Assembly (NCBI GenBank): GCA_910579685.1
Contig: CAJTVN010000026.1
Location: forward strand, 1-56,476
Length of the DNA stretch: 56,476 nt
Reading direction: 5' to 3'
Origin: an uncultured Lachnospiraceae bacterium
Lineage (GTDB): Bacteria > Bacillota > Clostridia > Lachnospirales > Lachnospiraceae
Shown one piece after another: positions 24,305-32,805 of this stretch. How positions within the stretch are numbered: the first letter of the stretch is position 1; each line of letters begins with the position of its first letter. Position numbers and translations under genes: made by a program. A model generated the notes under the pieces. The model was not told where the DNA came from. It worked only from the letters and a program-made list of their open reading frames with translations, and ran no database searches.

Positions 24305-26128
24305 ATGTGCGGAATTATAGGATATACAGGAAAAAAGCAGGCCAGTGAGATTATGCTCGACGCATTGGAGCTTCTGGAATACCGGGGTTATGACAGTGCG
24401 GGAATCGCCCTGCTTGACGAGAAAGAGGGCGGAACCAAAGTAGCTAAATGTGCGGGAAGGGTGAAGGATCTGCGTTCTTTGTGTACGCAAAAGGATGTGT
24501 CCGGCACCTGCGGGATCGGGCATACCAGGTGGGCGACACACGGCGGGGTATGCGATTCCAACGCCCATCCGCACCGCTTCGGAAAGGTGACGGTGATACA
24601 CAACGGCATTATTGAGAACTACAGGCAGCTGATCGAGAAGTACGAGCTGGACGGAAAGCTTCGTTCTCAGACAGACAGCGAGGTTGCGGCTGCCGTGCTC
24701 TCACGGTTTTATCAGGGGGATCCCTATGCGGCCATCCGTAAGACCGTGCTCAAGCTAAAGGGAACGTTTGCCTTTGCCGTGCTTTTTGAAGACATACCGG
24801 GCAAAATTTTCGCCGTGCGCAATGTGAGCCCGATTGTGGCGGCCAGCACGGAGGACGGGGCGATCCTTTCCTCTGACGTGGCGGCCATCGTGCCTTTTAC
24901 CACGCAGTATTTCGTGGTGCCGGAGCTTCACGTGGTATGTCTTTCCCGGGACGGCATCGAGATGTATGACCTTTCCGGGGACAGGGCCGGGATCGAGTGG
25001 ATGACCGTGGACTGGGATATCAGCCGCAGCGACAAGGGCGGATATCCCTTCTATATGGAAAAGGAGATCATGGAGCAGCCCCGGGTGATCGAGGAGACGG
25101 TGCTTCCCAGGGTGAAGGATGGAAAGCCCGACTTTTCGGCGGAGGGAATCGGAGATGATATGCTGACGCAGTGCAGGAGGATCTGTGTGATCGCCTGCGG
25201 AACCGCCATGCATGCCGGGCTTGTGGGAAAGAGTCTGATTCAGGCCATGATCGGAATTCACGTGGACGTGGTAATGGCCTCTGAATTCATGTACAATGAT
25301 CCCGTGGTGGACGGGGAGACTCTGGTGATCGCCATCTCCCAGTCAGGGGAGACCATCGATACGCTGGAGGCTCTCAAATTTGCCAGAAAATGCGGCTCTC
25401 CCAGTATTTCCATCGTTAACGTGAAGGGGGCGTCCATTGCCAGGGCCAGTGAGTATGTGATCTATACCCATGCGGGCCCGGAGATCGCGGTGGCCAGCAC
25501 CAAGGCTTACACAACCCAGCTTGCGGTGCTGTACCTTCTGACTGCGAGAATGGCCATTGCGAGAGGGCTCTGGGATGAGGATAAGACGAAACGCTATATG
25601 GCGGAGCTTTTGCGCATCCCCCGGGTGATGGAGGAGGTTCTTGCGAGGAAGGAGGAGATCCATCACATTGCGGATACCATGCTGAACGCCAGGGACGTGT
25701 TTATGATCGGGCGCGGGCTTGATTACTCCATTTTACTGGAGGGCTCCCTGAAGCTGAAGGAGGTTTCCTACATACACTCCGAGGCTTACGCCTCCGGGGA
25801 ATTGAAGCACGGCACCATTGCGCTTATCACTTCGGAGACGCCGGTGATCGCCGTGGTGACTCAGGAGAAGCTAAAGAGCAAGGAGCTTTCCAACATTAAG
25901 GAAGTACAGTCGAGAGGCGCCAAGGTCATTCTTCTGATCAAGGGCGGGGAGGTTCTGGAGCAGGAAAAGATCTGGAGCAGGATTTTCCGCCTTCCGGTAA
26001 TGGAAGATGAGTTTATGGTGATGCCCGCATCCATTGTGCTGCAGCTGATCGCCTATTTTGTGTCTCTGGACAAGGGACTGGATGTGGATAAACCGAGAAA
26101 CCTTGCGAAGGTGGTAACGGTGGAATAA
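24305..26128 (+). CDS. glmS: Glutamine--fructose-6-phosphate aminotransferase (isomerizing)
   Basis: 607 residues, full length. The N-terminus MCGIIGYTG gives the Cys nucleophile after Met removal, followed by the Ntn glutamine amidotransferase domain (TRWATHG, LIHNGIIENY-like VIHNGIIENY). Two SIS domains bind fructose-6-phosphate (SQSGETIDTLEALK, ASTKAYTTQ), and the end DKPRNLAKVVTVE is the usual C-terminus. It makes glucosamine-6-phosphate for peptidoglycan and amino-sugar synthesis. The ribozyme in its leader closes the feedback loop on its product. Confidence 0.96.
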   Translation: MCGIIGYTGKKQASEIMLDALELLEYRGYDSAGIALLDEKEGGTKVAKCAGRVKDLRSLCTQKDVSGTCGIGHTRWATHGGVCDSNAHPHRFGKVTVIHNGIIENYRQLIEKYELDGKLRSQTDSEVAAAVLSRFYQGDPYAAIRKTVLKLKGTFAFAVLFEDIPGKIFAVRNVSPIVAASTEDGAILSSDVAAIVPFTTQYFVVPELHVVCLSRDGIEMYDLSGDRAGIEWMTVDWDISRSDKGGYPFYMEKEIMEQPRVIEETVLPRVKDGKPDFSAEGIGDDMLTQCRRICVIACGTAMHAGLVGKSLIQAMIGIHVDVVMASEFMYNDPVVDGETLVIAISQSGETIDTLEALKFARKCGSPSISIVNVKGASIARASEYVIYTHAGPEIAVASTKAYTTQLAVLYLLTARMAIARGLWDEDKTKRYMAELLRIPRVMEEVLARKEEIHHIADTMLNARDVFMIGRGLDYSILLEGSLKLKEVSYIHSEAYASGELKHGTIALITSETPVIAVVTQEKLKSKELSNIKEVQSRGAKVILLIKGGEVLEQEKIWSRIFRLPVMEDEFMVMPASIVLQLIAYFVSLDKGLDVDKPRNLAKVVTVE

Positions 26129-26236
26129 GGGATATACGGCCAGGGGGCGCTGCTTTGCGAAAGGATCGCACTTTGCGGCACCCGGATGTCCGGATAGGAT
26201 GAGGAAAACAATAACAGACAAAGAAGGGAAAACAAA

Positions 26237-27757
26237 ATGGAACAGAACTTATTGGCAGTGACGGTGAGCAGGGCGGATTTCGAGTACGACATTCATTCTC
26301 TGGTGAAGGCCTTCTATCCGGAGCGTGCGGTGAAGGTCTGGCAGGAAACGGATGTGAGGAGGCAGAATTCGGCAAAGGGATCTCCGCAGCTGCACATTGC
26401 CTTTGAGGAGGATGGGATCCGGGCGGAACTGCTTTCGCAAAGCGGGGAAAAGAAGACGCAGAGAATTGAAATTTCGTCCGAAACGCCCCGGCCGGAGGTC
26501 AAAAACCGTCTGAAAAGGCTGCTCTACCAGCTGTTGTCAGAGCATAGCGCCCGCACCCTTCCCTGGGGGACTCTGACCGGGATCCGTCCGGTGAAGATTC
26601 CCATGCAGCTTCTTGACCAGGGAAAGGGGCGGGAGGAAATTCTGAATTACCTGGAAGAGACTTACTATGTGAGCCGAGGCAAAGGGCTTTTATCCCTTGA
26701 GATTGCGCACAGGGAGAGAGCGCTTCTCTCATCCCTGCACGGACAGGAGGGCTACAGCCTGTATATCGGGATCCCTTTCTGCCCAACCACCTGCCTGTAC
26801 TGTTCCTTTACCTCCTATCCCATCGCATCCTGGAAAAAGAGGGTGGGGGAGTACCTCGGGGCGCTGGAGAAGGAAATTGACTTTGTGGCCAGGCGCTATG
26901 GGGACAGGATTCTGGACACGGTGTATATAGGAGGGGGCACGCCCACCACGCTGGAGGCGGATGAGCTGGACCGGCTGCTGGGTAAGCTGAAAAAGAGTCT
27001 CGACTTTTCCGCGGTCATGGAGTTTACCGTGGAGGCGGGAAGGGCGGACAGCATTACGGCCGAAAAGCTGGAGATTTTGAAAAAATGGGGCGTCACCAGG
27101 ATTTCGGTGAATCCCCAGACCATGAAGGAGGAAACCCTGCGCCTGATCGGACGAGGGCACACGGTCGCCCAGGTGGAGGAGGCCTTTCATCTTTCGAGAG
27201 AGGCGGGATTTGACAATATCAACATGGATCTGATTCTGGGCCTTCCGGGGGAGAACGAGGCTGACGTGTCCGCCACCATGAAAGCCCTTGGAGCGCTCTG
27301 TCCGGATTCGATTACGATTCACTCCCTTGCGGTGAAGAGGGCTTCCCGGCTGAATTTGTGGCTGACCCAGGGAATCAATCCGCTGACGGACAGTGAAAAA
27401 GGGGGAGAATCCGGGCACGGTGGAACCGGATTATCCGGGGGGACTCAGAGGGTCATGGAGATTGCCTCAGACGGCGCCCGCAGTCTCGGCATGTCTCCCT
27501 ACTACCTTTACAGGCAGAAGAATATGTCCGGAAACCTGGAAAATGTGGGATTCGCCCTGGAGGGAAAGGCCGGAATCTACAACATTCTTATTATCGAGGA
27601 CTTCCAGAGTATTGTGGCGCTCGGGGCAGGCTCGATTTCCAAGCGGATTTTCGGGGACGGGAGAATCGAGCGGTGCGAGAACGTGAAGGATGTCGCTCAG
27701 TATATTGAGAGAATTGATGAGATGATTGAGCGTAAGAGACAGCTTTTGAGAGACTGA
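26237..27757 (+). CDS. hemZ: HemZ-type radical SAM enzyme (coproporphyrinogen dehydrogenase-like)
   Basis: 506 residues. The radical SAM cluster motif is Cys182-x3-Cys186-x2-Cys189 (CPTTCLYCSF), followed by VYIGGGTPTTLEADEL and EFTVEAGRADSITAEKLEIL, as in HemN/HemZ. A long N-terminal extension of about 170 residues marks the HemZ branch. A Gly-rich insert (GGESGHGGTGLSGGT) lies before the C-terminal helices. HemN-type enzymes decarboxylate coproporphyrinogen III without oxygen, but many relatives do other things (for example HemW), and no other haem genes are nearby. Activity is therefore uncertain. Confidence 0.82.
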   Translation: MEQNLLAVTVSRADFEYDIHSLVKAFYPERAVKVWQETDVRRQNSAKGSPQLHIAFEEDGIRAELLSQSGEKKTQRIEISSETPRPEVKNRLKRLLYQLLSEHSARTLPWGTLTGIRPVKIPMQLLDQGKGREEILNYLEETYYVSRGKGLLSLEIAHRERALLSSLHGQEGYSLYIGIPFCPTTCLYCSFTSYPIASWKKRVGEYLGALEKEIDFVARRYGDRILDTVYIGGGTPTTLEADELDRLLGKLKKSLDFSAVMEFTVEAGRADSITAEKLEILKKWGVTRISVNPQTMKEETLRLIGRGHTVAQVEEAFHLSREAGFDNINMDLILGLPGENEADVSATMKALGALCPDSITIHSLAVKRASRLNLWLTQGINPLTDSEKGGESGHGGTGLSGGTQRVMEIASDGARSLGMSPYYLYRQKNMSGNLENVGFALEGKAGIYNILIIEDFQSIVALGAGSISKRIFGDGRIERCENVKDVAQYIERIDEMIERKRQLLRD

Positions 27758-27848
27758 CGGGCAGACGGATGAAAGAGGTCTATCTGTATTTTTGGCAGAT
27801 TTTTACCCCCGCTAAAAGAATCAGATAAATGATCAACACGTCAAACAA

Positions 27849-27864
27849 AAACCCGAGTGGGTTT
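27849..27864 (-). terminator. Terminator of the minus-strand sugar-acid operon
   Basis: On the minus strand, AAACCC (27864-27859) pairs with GGGTTT (27854-27849) around ACTC, and the run TTGTTTG follows. Its first bases overlap the stop codon of the 11-codon micro-ORF. It faces hemZ from the opposite side. Confidence 0.7.
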
Positions 27865-27898
27865 AAGTGCATGGACATAAGCAGTTGATCTTTTTCAT
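27863..27898 (-). CDS. Possible 11-residue Cys-rich micropeptide MKKINCLCPCT
   Basis: A tiny frame ATG...TAA with a very good ribosome binding site (AAGGAG at 27909-27904, 5 nt before the ATG). It sits between the GntR gene and the operon's terminator, and a small GCGCAC/GTGCGC hairpin lies just upstream. Three of 11 residues are Cys. It is too short for homology, and translation is unproven. It could be a real micropeptide, a regulatory upstream-type frame, or chance. Confidence 0.4.
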   Translation of the reverse strand: MKKINCLCPCT

Positions 27899-27938
27899 GG
27901 CTTCTCCTTGTGCGCACAGCGTGCGCTCACGGCGGATG

Positions 27939-28643
27939 TTAATAGTGATAGTTAATAATTCCGGGAGGCAGCTCTCTGGCCATTTCCTGCATATGCTGTT
28001 CCATGGCGGCCCGTGCCTTTGCGGCGTCATGGGCTTTTGCCGCATCCAGGATCGCCTTGTGGTATTTCAGCCCGGAGTCCTTTCCTCTCTGATGGACAAT
28101 GTCCTTCATGACGCGGGAAAGGTTTGCGCAGATCATCTGGTAGGCGGCTTCGAGAATCTGGTTGCCGCAGCAGGAGGCCAGCGTGGCGTGGAAAGAGACG
28201 TCTGCGGCTGCAAAGGCCTCCTCGTCCTGCCGGGCCAGACACATGGCATCATAGCACTGGCTGAGCCGTTTCAGTTCGCTCCCGGTCATGCGGGAAACCG
28301 CCAGGCCGCAAAGGGGCCCCTCCATGACGCAGCGGAATTCCAGAAGCTCCCGGAATTCCCGCTCAGTCATACTTCCCGGGATATTTATGCGGGACATGGC
28401 GTCGCAGAGGGAATATTTTCTGACATAGCTTCCGTCGCCCGCTCTCGTCTCGATCAGTCCTTCTCCGGCAAGCTTCTGGAGTGCGTTGCGCACGGTTACG
28501 CGGCTGGTGCCGAATATTTCACAGAGCTGTATTTCTCCGGGCAGGCGCTGTCCGGGCAGCCAGGTTCCTGTTTCTATATTTTCCTTCATCTGTGCGATCA
28601 CCTGATCGCTCACGCTGTTTCGCATTACCCGATGCAGCGCCAT
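27939..28643 (-). CDS. GntR family regulator, FCD (FadR) subfamily
   Basis: 234 residues. A winged-helix domain covers about 10-75 (GQRLPGEIQLCEIFGTSRVTVRNALQKLAGEGLIETRAGDGSYV), followed by a helical FCD ligand domain with the metal/ligand residues in FHATLASCCGN and MEQHMQEM. The ATG at 28643 has GGGGG 7 nt upstream; longer in-frame starts have no site. It is the third gene of the dehydratase-aldolase operon. It probably represses that operon until a sugar acid or its keto product binds. An operator of the right form lies at 31442-31452. Confidence 0.85.
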   Translation of the reverse strand: MALHRVMRNSVSDQVIAQMKENIETGTWLPGQRLPGEIQLCEIFGTSRVTVRNALQKLAGEGLIETRAGDGSYVRKYSLCDAMSRINIPGSMTEREFRELLEFRCVMEGPLCGLAVSRMTGSELKRLSQCYDAMCLARQDEEAFAAADVSFHATLASCCGNQILEAAYQMICANLSRVMKDIVHQRGKDSGLKYHKAILDAAKAHDAAKARAAMEQHMQEMARELPPGIINYHY

Positions 28644-28734
28644 GTTCATTCCCCCGTTTCCGTAAAAGTTTTCCATCTGTGCGGTCAATATTTCCGAAAC
28701 ATTCATGTGCAGCTGTCCGGCATTTTCAAGGGAA

Positions 28735-29634
28735 TTATACAGGAAGTATCCCCTCACGCACAAGAAACGCATGCACCTTTTCCTGATCCGCTTCCTCCAG
28801 ATCCGGCATGGGGAAGGTAGACTTTGCGCTCTCTATAATGCCGCACTGGCGGACCGCCTCTTTGATATAGGGGACAAAAGGGGAGCCAATGAAATAGATA
28901 TCCATGCAGCGGTTTATTTTCTGCTGAAGCAGGCATGCCTGCTCCATATTTCCTGCGTTAATCGCTTTCACCCAATCGGTGCAGACCCCCGGGATCAGGT
29001 TGGAGAGGCCGCAGATGGAACCGTCTCCGCCGGAGAGCGCATTGTGGGCAAAATTATCGTCAAAACCGGAATAAATCTCAAAGTCAGGACGCACGGGCTT
29101 TACGGATTTGATCAGCTCCCTTGTATGATCCATGCCGGCAATGGTGTCCTTGATGCCAATGATGTTTTCGTTTTCCACGGCCAGACGGCGCACGACGGAC
29201 GGGCTGATGGTGTAGCCGGTGCGGTCCGGGAAATTATAGATATAGACAGGGCCGTGGATTTCCCTTGCCATGCGGCTGTAGAAGCGGTACATTTCCGAAT
29301 CGCCAAAGGAAAAGTAAAAGGGCGGCACAATCATGACTGCGTCCGCACCCGCATCCAGGCAGGCGTTGGAGAGGGGCGCAATCTCCTGGGCAATCATGTT
29401 TGCGGTTCCGATGATGACCTTCATACGGCCCGCAATGTGTTTTGTGGCAAAGCGGGCAAGCTCCTCGCGCTGTTTCAGTGTCTGTCCGAAAAACTCTCCA
29501 AGGCTTCCGCCGATCAGGACGCCGTCGATCGCATTGGCGATCAGATGGTCATAAAGACGGCCGGCACTTTCAAAATCGATGGCGCCGTCCTGGTGAAAGG
29601 GTGTAATTGCCGGACAAATCCATTTTGCATTCAT
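28735..29634 (-). CDS. DapA/NanA family aldolase (2-keto-3-deoxy sugar acid aldolase-like)
   Basis: 299 residues, TIM-barrel DHDPS superfamily. The Schiff-base lysine is Lys162 in IIGIKDT, and the catalytic Tyr133 is in YIYNFPDRTG. GGSLGEFFGQT stands where DapA has its GTTGE motif. Next to a dihydroxy-acid dehydratase-like gene the likely reaction is retro-aldol cleavage of a 2-keto-3-deoxy-aldonate to pyruvate and an aldehyde, as YagE/YjhH do after YagF/YjhG. It is 33 bp downstream of the dehydratase gene. True lysine-pathway DapA is less likely in this setting. Confidence 0.85.
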   Translation of the reverse strand: MNAKWICPAITPFHQDGAIDFESAGRLYDHLIANAIDGVLIGGSLGEFFGQTLKQREELARFATKHIAGRMKVIIGTANMIAQEIAPLSNACLDAGADAVMIVPPFYFSFGDSEMYRFYSRMAREIHGPVYIYNFPDRTGYTISPSVVRRLAVENENIIGIKDTIAGMDHTRELIKSVKPVRPDFEIYSGFDDNFAHNALSGGDGSICGLSNLIPGVCTDWVKAINAGNMEQACLLQQKINRCMDIYFIGSPFVPYIKEAVRQCGIIESAKSTFPMPDLEEADQEKVHAFLVREGILPV

Positions 29635-29667
29635 AGAATCTTCCTCCTGTTTTTCTCTGTATTTTTC

Positions 29668-31386
29668 TCAGTCGAGCCCGGCGCCCTGCATGGCGCTCAG
29701 GGCATGTTCCGTGTATCGTTTGTAGAAGCCCTTTCTGGCAGGCCTCTGGATGATTCCCTTTTGGCTGCGCCGGGCGAGAACGGCGGCGGCCTCCTCTGGA
29801 GTGACTTCCTTTCCGCCAACCCCTACAAGATCCAGACTGCGCGCCTCGATATCATAGTGGATAAGATCCCCTTCCTCGATAAAGGCGATTGGCCCTCCAG
29901 CAGCGGCTTCCGGGCTGATATGCCCGATTGCCGCACCCCGGGTTGCGCCGGAAAAACGGCCGTCGGTGATCAGGGCCACATGGCCGTTCAGGGATTCATC
30001 GCACACAATGGCCTCGGTGGTCATGAGCATTTCGGGCATTCCGCAGCCCCGGGGGCCCTCATAGCGGATCACGATCACATCCCCCGGAAGGATTTTTTTG
30101 TCAACCACGGCCCGATAAGCGTCCTCTTCCTCGTCAAATACCCGGGCGGGCCCCGTGAAGCTGTGCTGGGAGAGGGCCACGGCGGAATATTTCACAACGC
30201 TCCCCTCCGGGGCGATGTTTCCCTTCAGGATGGCAACACTGCCTTTTTCTGCGGCTTTTTCTGGAGGGAAGATCACCTCGTCCCTGGTCAGATGGTAATT
30301 GGCAAGATAGCCAAGGCCCCGCTCAAAGAAGTTGTCCTTTTGGAGATCCTCCAGGTTTTCGCCCAGAGTTTTTCCGGTGACGGTCATTACGTCCAGATCC
30401 AGCATGTCCTTCAGGAGAAGCTGCACATAGGGAACGCCCCCTGCGAACCAGAAGCTTTCGGTCAGATGCCTGCCGCTCGGATTCAGATTGCCGAGGTGGG
30501 GCACCTGATGATTGACCTCGTCAAACAGCTCGATGGGCAGCTCATATCCCAGCTCACGGGCGATGCTTGGCAGATGAAGGGTGGCGTTGGTGCTTCCGCC
30601 GATTGCGCTGTGTACGATCAGGGCATTGCGGAAAGCGGCGGGCGTCATGATGTCAGAAGCCTTGATATCCTTTTCCACAAGCGCCATAATCATCCGGCCT
30701 GCCTGGCGGGATAAGCGCAGAATATCGGTCATGGTGGCGGGAGCAAGTGCGGATCCCGGAAGCGCCATGCCAAGAGCCTCCGCCATGCATTGCATGGTGC
30801 TGGCCGTACCCAGGAAGGTGCAGGCGCCCACGGACGGGCAGCCGGTGAGATAGTAGTCGCGGATTTCCTGCGGGGAAATGGCATCCCTGCGCTTTTGCCG
30901 AAGCGAGATGTCGCCTGCAACGAGGCTGGTGGTCTGATTGGGTCCGGGGCGCATGCTTCCGCCGGGAATAAAAATGGCCGGTATGTCGATGCGTGCGGCC
31001 GCCTTCAGATGAGCCGGTATGGACTTGTCGCAGCTGCTGGAGAGAATCAGGCCGTCCCAGGGAACGGCGCTGGCATGCACCTCCACCATGTCCGCAATGG
31101 CCTCCCGGGATGCGAGGACGACGTTCATGCCGTCGTGCCCCTGGGCACAGCCATCGCAGACATCAGTGGTGTGGTAGTGAGCGGGAAATCCCCCTTTTTC
31201 AAAGACGCCGATCCCGGCCTGCTCTGCGAGCTGATGGAGATGAACGCTGCCCGGATGAGAATCGCCGTAAACGTCCTCGATCAAAATCTGGGGCTTTTCA
31301 ATGTCGGTGTCGTCCCAGCCGCTTCCCATCTCAAGCGCATTGAACTGAGCCCACCACAGACGCTCTTTTGCACTTTTTTGCTTCAT
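29668..31386 (-). CDS. IlvD/Edd family dehydratase, probable sugar-acid (aldonate) dehydratase
   Basis: 572 residues. Family marks: SSCDKSIPAHLKAA and GACTFLGTASTMQCMAEALGM (Fe-S ligand cysteines), IGGSTNATLHLPSIA, and TDGRFSGATRGAAIGHISPEAAAGGPIAFIEEGD near the end. The TFLGTASTMQ form is that of the aldonate dehydratases (YjhG/YagF, arabinonate and xylonate types) rather than of IlvD. With the aldolase it would take a five- or six-carbon aldonate to the 2-keto-3-deoxy acid and then to pyruvate. AAGGAGG precedes the ATG. No uptake system lies in the operon. The exact sugar acid is unknown. Confidence 0.85.
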   Translation of the reverse strand: MKQKSAKERLWWAQFNALEMGSGWDDTDIEKPQILIEDVYGDSHPGSVHLHQLAEQAGIGVFEKGGFPAHYHTTDVCDGCAQGHDGMNVVLASREAIADMVEVHASAVPWDGLILSSSCDKSIPAHLKAAARIDIPAIFIPGGSMRPGPNQTTSLVAGDISLRQKRRDAISPQEIRDYYLTGCPSVGACTFLGTASTMQCMAEALGMALPGSALAPATMTDILRLSRQAGRMIMALVEKDIKASDIMTPAAFRNALIVHSAIGGSTNATLHLPSIARELGYELPIELFDEVNHQVPHLGNLNPSGRHLTESFWFAGGVPYVQLLLKDMLDLDVMTVTGKTLGENLEDLQKDNFFERGLGYLANYHLTRDEVIFPPEKAAEKGSVAILKGNIAPEGSVVKYSAVALSQHSFTGPARVFDEEEDAYRAVVDKKILPGDVIVIRYEGPRGCGMPEMLMTTEAIVCDESLNGHVALITDGRFSGATRGAAIGHISPEAAAGGPIAFIEEGDLIHYDIEARSLDLVGVGGKEVTPEEAAAVLARRSQKGIIQRPARKGFYKRYTEHALSAMQGAGLD

Positions 31387-31441
31387 GAGAACCTCCTTAA
31401 GAATATAAGTTCTAAGCTATGTGAAAAATAAATCTGTATAC

Positions 31442-31452
31442 TTGTATTACAA
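31442..31452. promoter_or_regulatory. FadR-type operator at the dehydratase promoter
   Basis: TTGTATTACAA is a perfect dyad fitting the FadR-subfamily pattern TNGTNNNACNA. It covers the expected transcription start (about 31450) of the minus-strand operon, so binding by its own GntR/FCD protein would block initiation. Confidence 0.65.
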
Positions 31453-31456
31453 ATTT

Positions 31457-31485
31457 AGAATAGGTGAAGGAAAGGAAAAAGTCAA
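31457..31485 (-). promoter_or_regulatory. Promoter of the dehydratase-aldolase-gntR operon
   Basis: Minus strand: -35 TTGACT (31485-31480), 17-nt spacer, -10 TATTCT (31462-31457). Confidence 0.65.
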
Positions 31486-31524
31486 GGAAAATTTTAATTT
31501 TGTCTTAAAAGTTTCCATATTAAA

Positions 31525-31554
31525 TTGACATTTCCAAGGGTGTCAGAATATAAT
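31525..31554 (+). promoter_or_regulatory. Promoter of the VanZ-like gene
   Basis: Perfect -35 TTGACA (31525-31530), 18-nt spacer, perfect -10 TATAAT (31549-31554). Confidence 0.8.
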
Positions 31555-31641
31555 GATAAGAAGATTATTGGGTTTGTCTGATTCCCGATACCAGGATGAG
31601 AGGGGCCATCCTTTGGGAAATTGGAGGAAGGTTGGTTTTAC

Positions 31642-32166
31642 ATGGGCTATAAGACACAGAAAAATAAAAATCATCCGGTAATTGCCGTCATGCTGTGGGT
31701 CTGCTTTCTGACGGCGGTTGCGGTGGTTACTTATCTTTCTTTTCAGGACGGCGAGGAATCGAAGTCCCTTGGCATGCATTTGATCCAGTATGTGGCTGAT
31801 CAGAAATACCCGGAACAGAACGCCTCACAGGTTCAGATGGATTCGCTGATTTATCAGATACGCCAGTTTGGGAGAAAGGGAATGTTTTTTGTGATCGGCA
31901 TTCTCGGAACCATGGCAATCCATTTTTCCTTCAAAAAATGCAATTGGGTGATAAAGACCGGAATTACGGCAGTGATTTTGGTTGCCATCGCCTTTCTGAC
32001 AGAAAGGATGAAGGAATTTATTCCCAGCAGGCATTACAGCTATGAGGAGATGATGGTCAGCATTGTGGCCGTTATTTTGGGATTTGCGCTGGTTTCCGTC
32101 ATTACTTTGATTTTACATACCCTGAGAGGGGTTTTCCGGCAGCGCGCTGCCACAACGCATTCTTAG
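31642..32166 (+). CDS. VanZ-like family membrane protein
   Basis: 174 residues with four membrane helices. After the first helix comes YLSFQDGEESKSLG, matching the S-x-Q-x-G-x2-S region of VanZ proteins, and the loop FGRKGMFFVIGILG is the second family block. VanZ itself gives low-level teicoplanin resistance, but most chromosomal relatives are of unknown function. The ATG at 31642 follows GGAGGAAGG; the upstream ATG at 31621 lies before that site. It has its own promoter and ends at a strong terminator. Confidence 0.8.
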   Translation: MGYKTQKNKNHPVIAVMLWVCFLTAVAVVTYLSFQDGEESKSLGMHLIQYVADQKYPEQNASQVQMDSLIYQIRQFGRKGMFFVIGILGTMAIHFSFKKCNWVIKTGITAVILVAIAFLTERMKEFIPSRHYSYEEMMVSIVAVILGFALVSVITLILHTLRGVFRQRAATTHS

Positions 32167-32190
32167 CCAGTGTGAAAATGGAAATCTGAC

Positions 32191-32251
32191 CGTCTTCCAA
32201 AGGAGGGGCCGCCCTGTGGCGGTGATATCCCGCTTCGGAAGACGTTTTTTT
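32191..32251. terminator. Strong terminator between the VanZ-like and TIGR04086 genes
   Basis: CGTCTTCC (32191-32198) pairs with GGAAGACG (32237-32244), with an inner GCCGCC/GGCGGT hairpin, followed by TTTTTTT on the plus strand. Confidence 0.85.
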
Positions 32252-32289
32252 CGCTGGCTCTCCTGCCCGGTTTGCCCGGCGAAAGAAAC

Positions 32290-32664
32290 TCAGCTCAGCA
32301 TTCCGCCAAGCATTCCGCTTCCGGCGCAGAGTACAAGAACCGTCAAAAAGCTTGTGGAGAGGGAGGACATTCCGTGATTTACAATGAGGGAAACCAGGGC
32401 AAGGATCAGAAAATACAGGCATCCCATCATAAGCCCCCACAAAAATTTGCGGCTTCCCTCACGCTTGCCCGCAAGAAATCCGGCAAGAAAGGTTACAACG
32501 ATATAAATCCCGGTGATGCTGATGGACACGATCCGCTCGGAGAGGGAAAATCGGTAGAGCAGCAGGGACAGCAGAAGAAGCAGTCCTGCGGTGAGCAGGT
32601 AGGAGAAGAGCAGGCTCTTTAAGACGAATGTAATCCGGCTGCTGAAGGTAAGCTTTTTTAACAT
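32290..32664 (-). CDS. TIGR04086 family membrane protein
   Basis: 124 residues, four predicted membrane helices, starting MLKKLTFSSRITFVLKSLLFSYLLTAG, with FLAGKREGSRKFLWGLMMGCLYFLIL in the middle. This matches the TIGR04086 family of clostridia, which often sits near scfA-scfB and secD, as here. Function unknown. CAGGAGGCC precedes the ATG on the minus strand. Confidence 0.8.
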   Translation of the reverse strand: MLKKLTFSSRITFVLKSLLFSYLLTAGLLLLLSLLLYRFSLSERIVSISITGIYIVVTFLAGFLAGKREGSRKFLWGLMMGCLYFLILALVSLIVNHGMSSLSTSFLTVLVLCAGSGMLGGMLS

Positions 32665-32731
32665 GATAGGCCTCCTGTAAATAGTTTACACAATATTTAT
32701 ATATTCTTTATATAGAATCATATGTCTGAAC

Positions 32732-32760
32732 TTGACAGAGAAGACCCTATATTGTAATAT
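32732..32760 (+). promoter_or_regulatory. Promoter of the CNNM/CorC gene
   Basis: Perfect -35 TTGACA (32732-32737), 17-nt spacer, -10 TAATAT (32755-32760). Confidence 0.65.
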
Positions 32761-32805
32761 TTGCTTATTATCTATAAAATATATGATATAAGGAGTGATT
32801 TGATT

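Noticed and set aside
28705..30714. A 669-residue open frame on the plus strand
   Set aside because: It lies fully antisense to the aldolase and dehydratase genes, has no family motifs, and its length follows from codon use on the coding strand.
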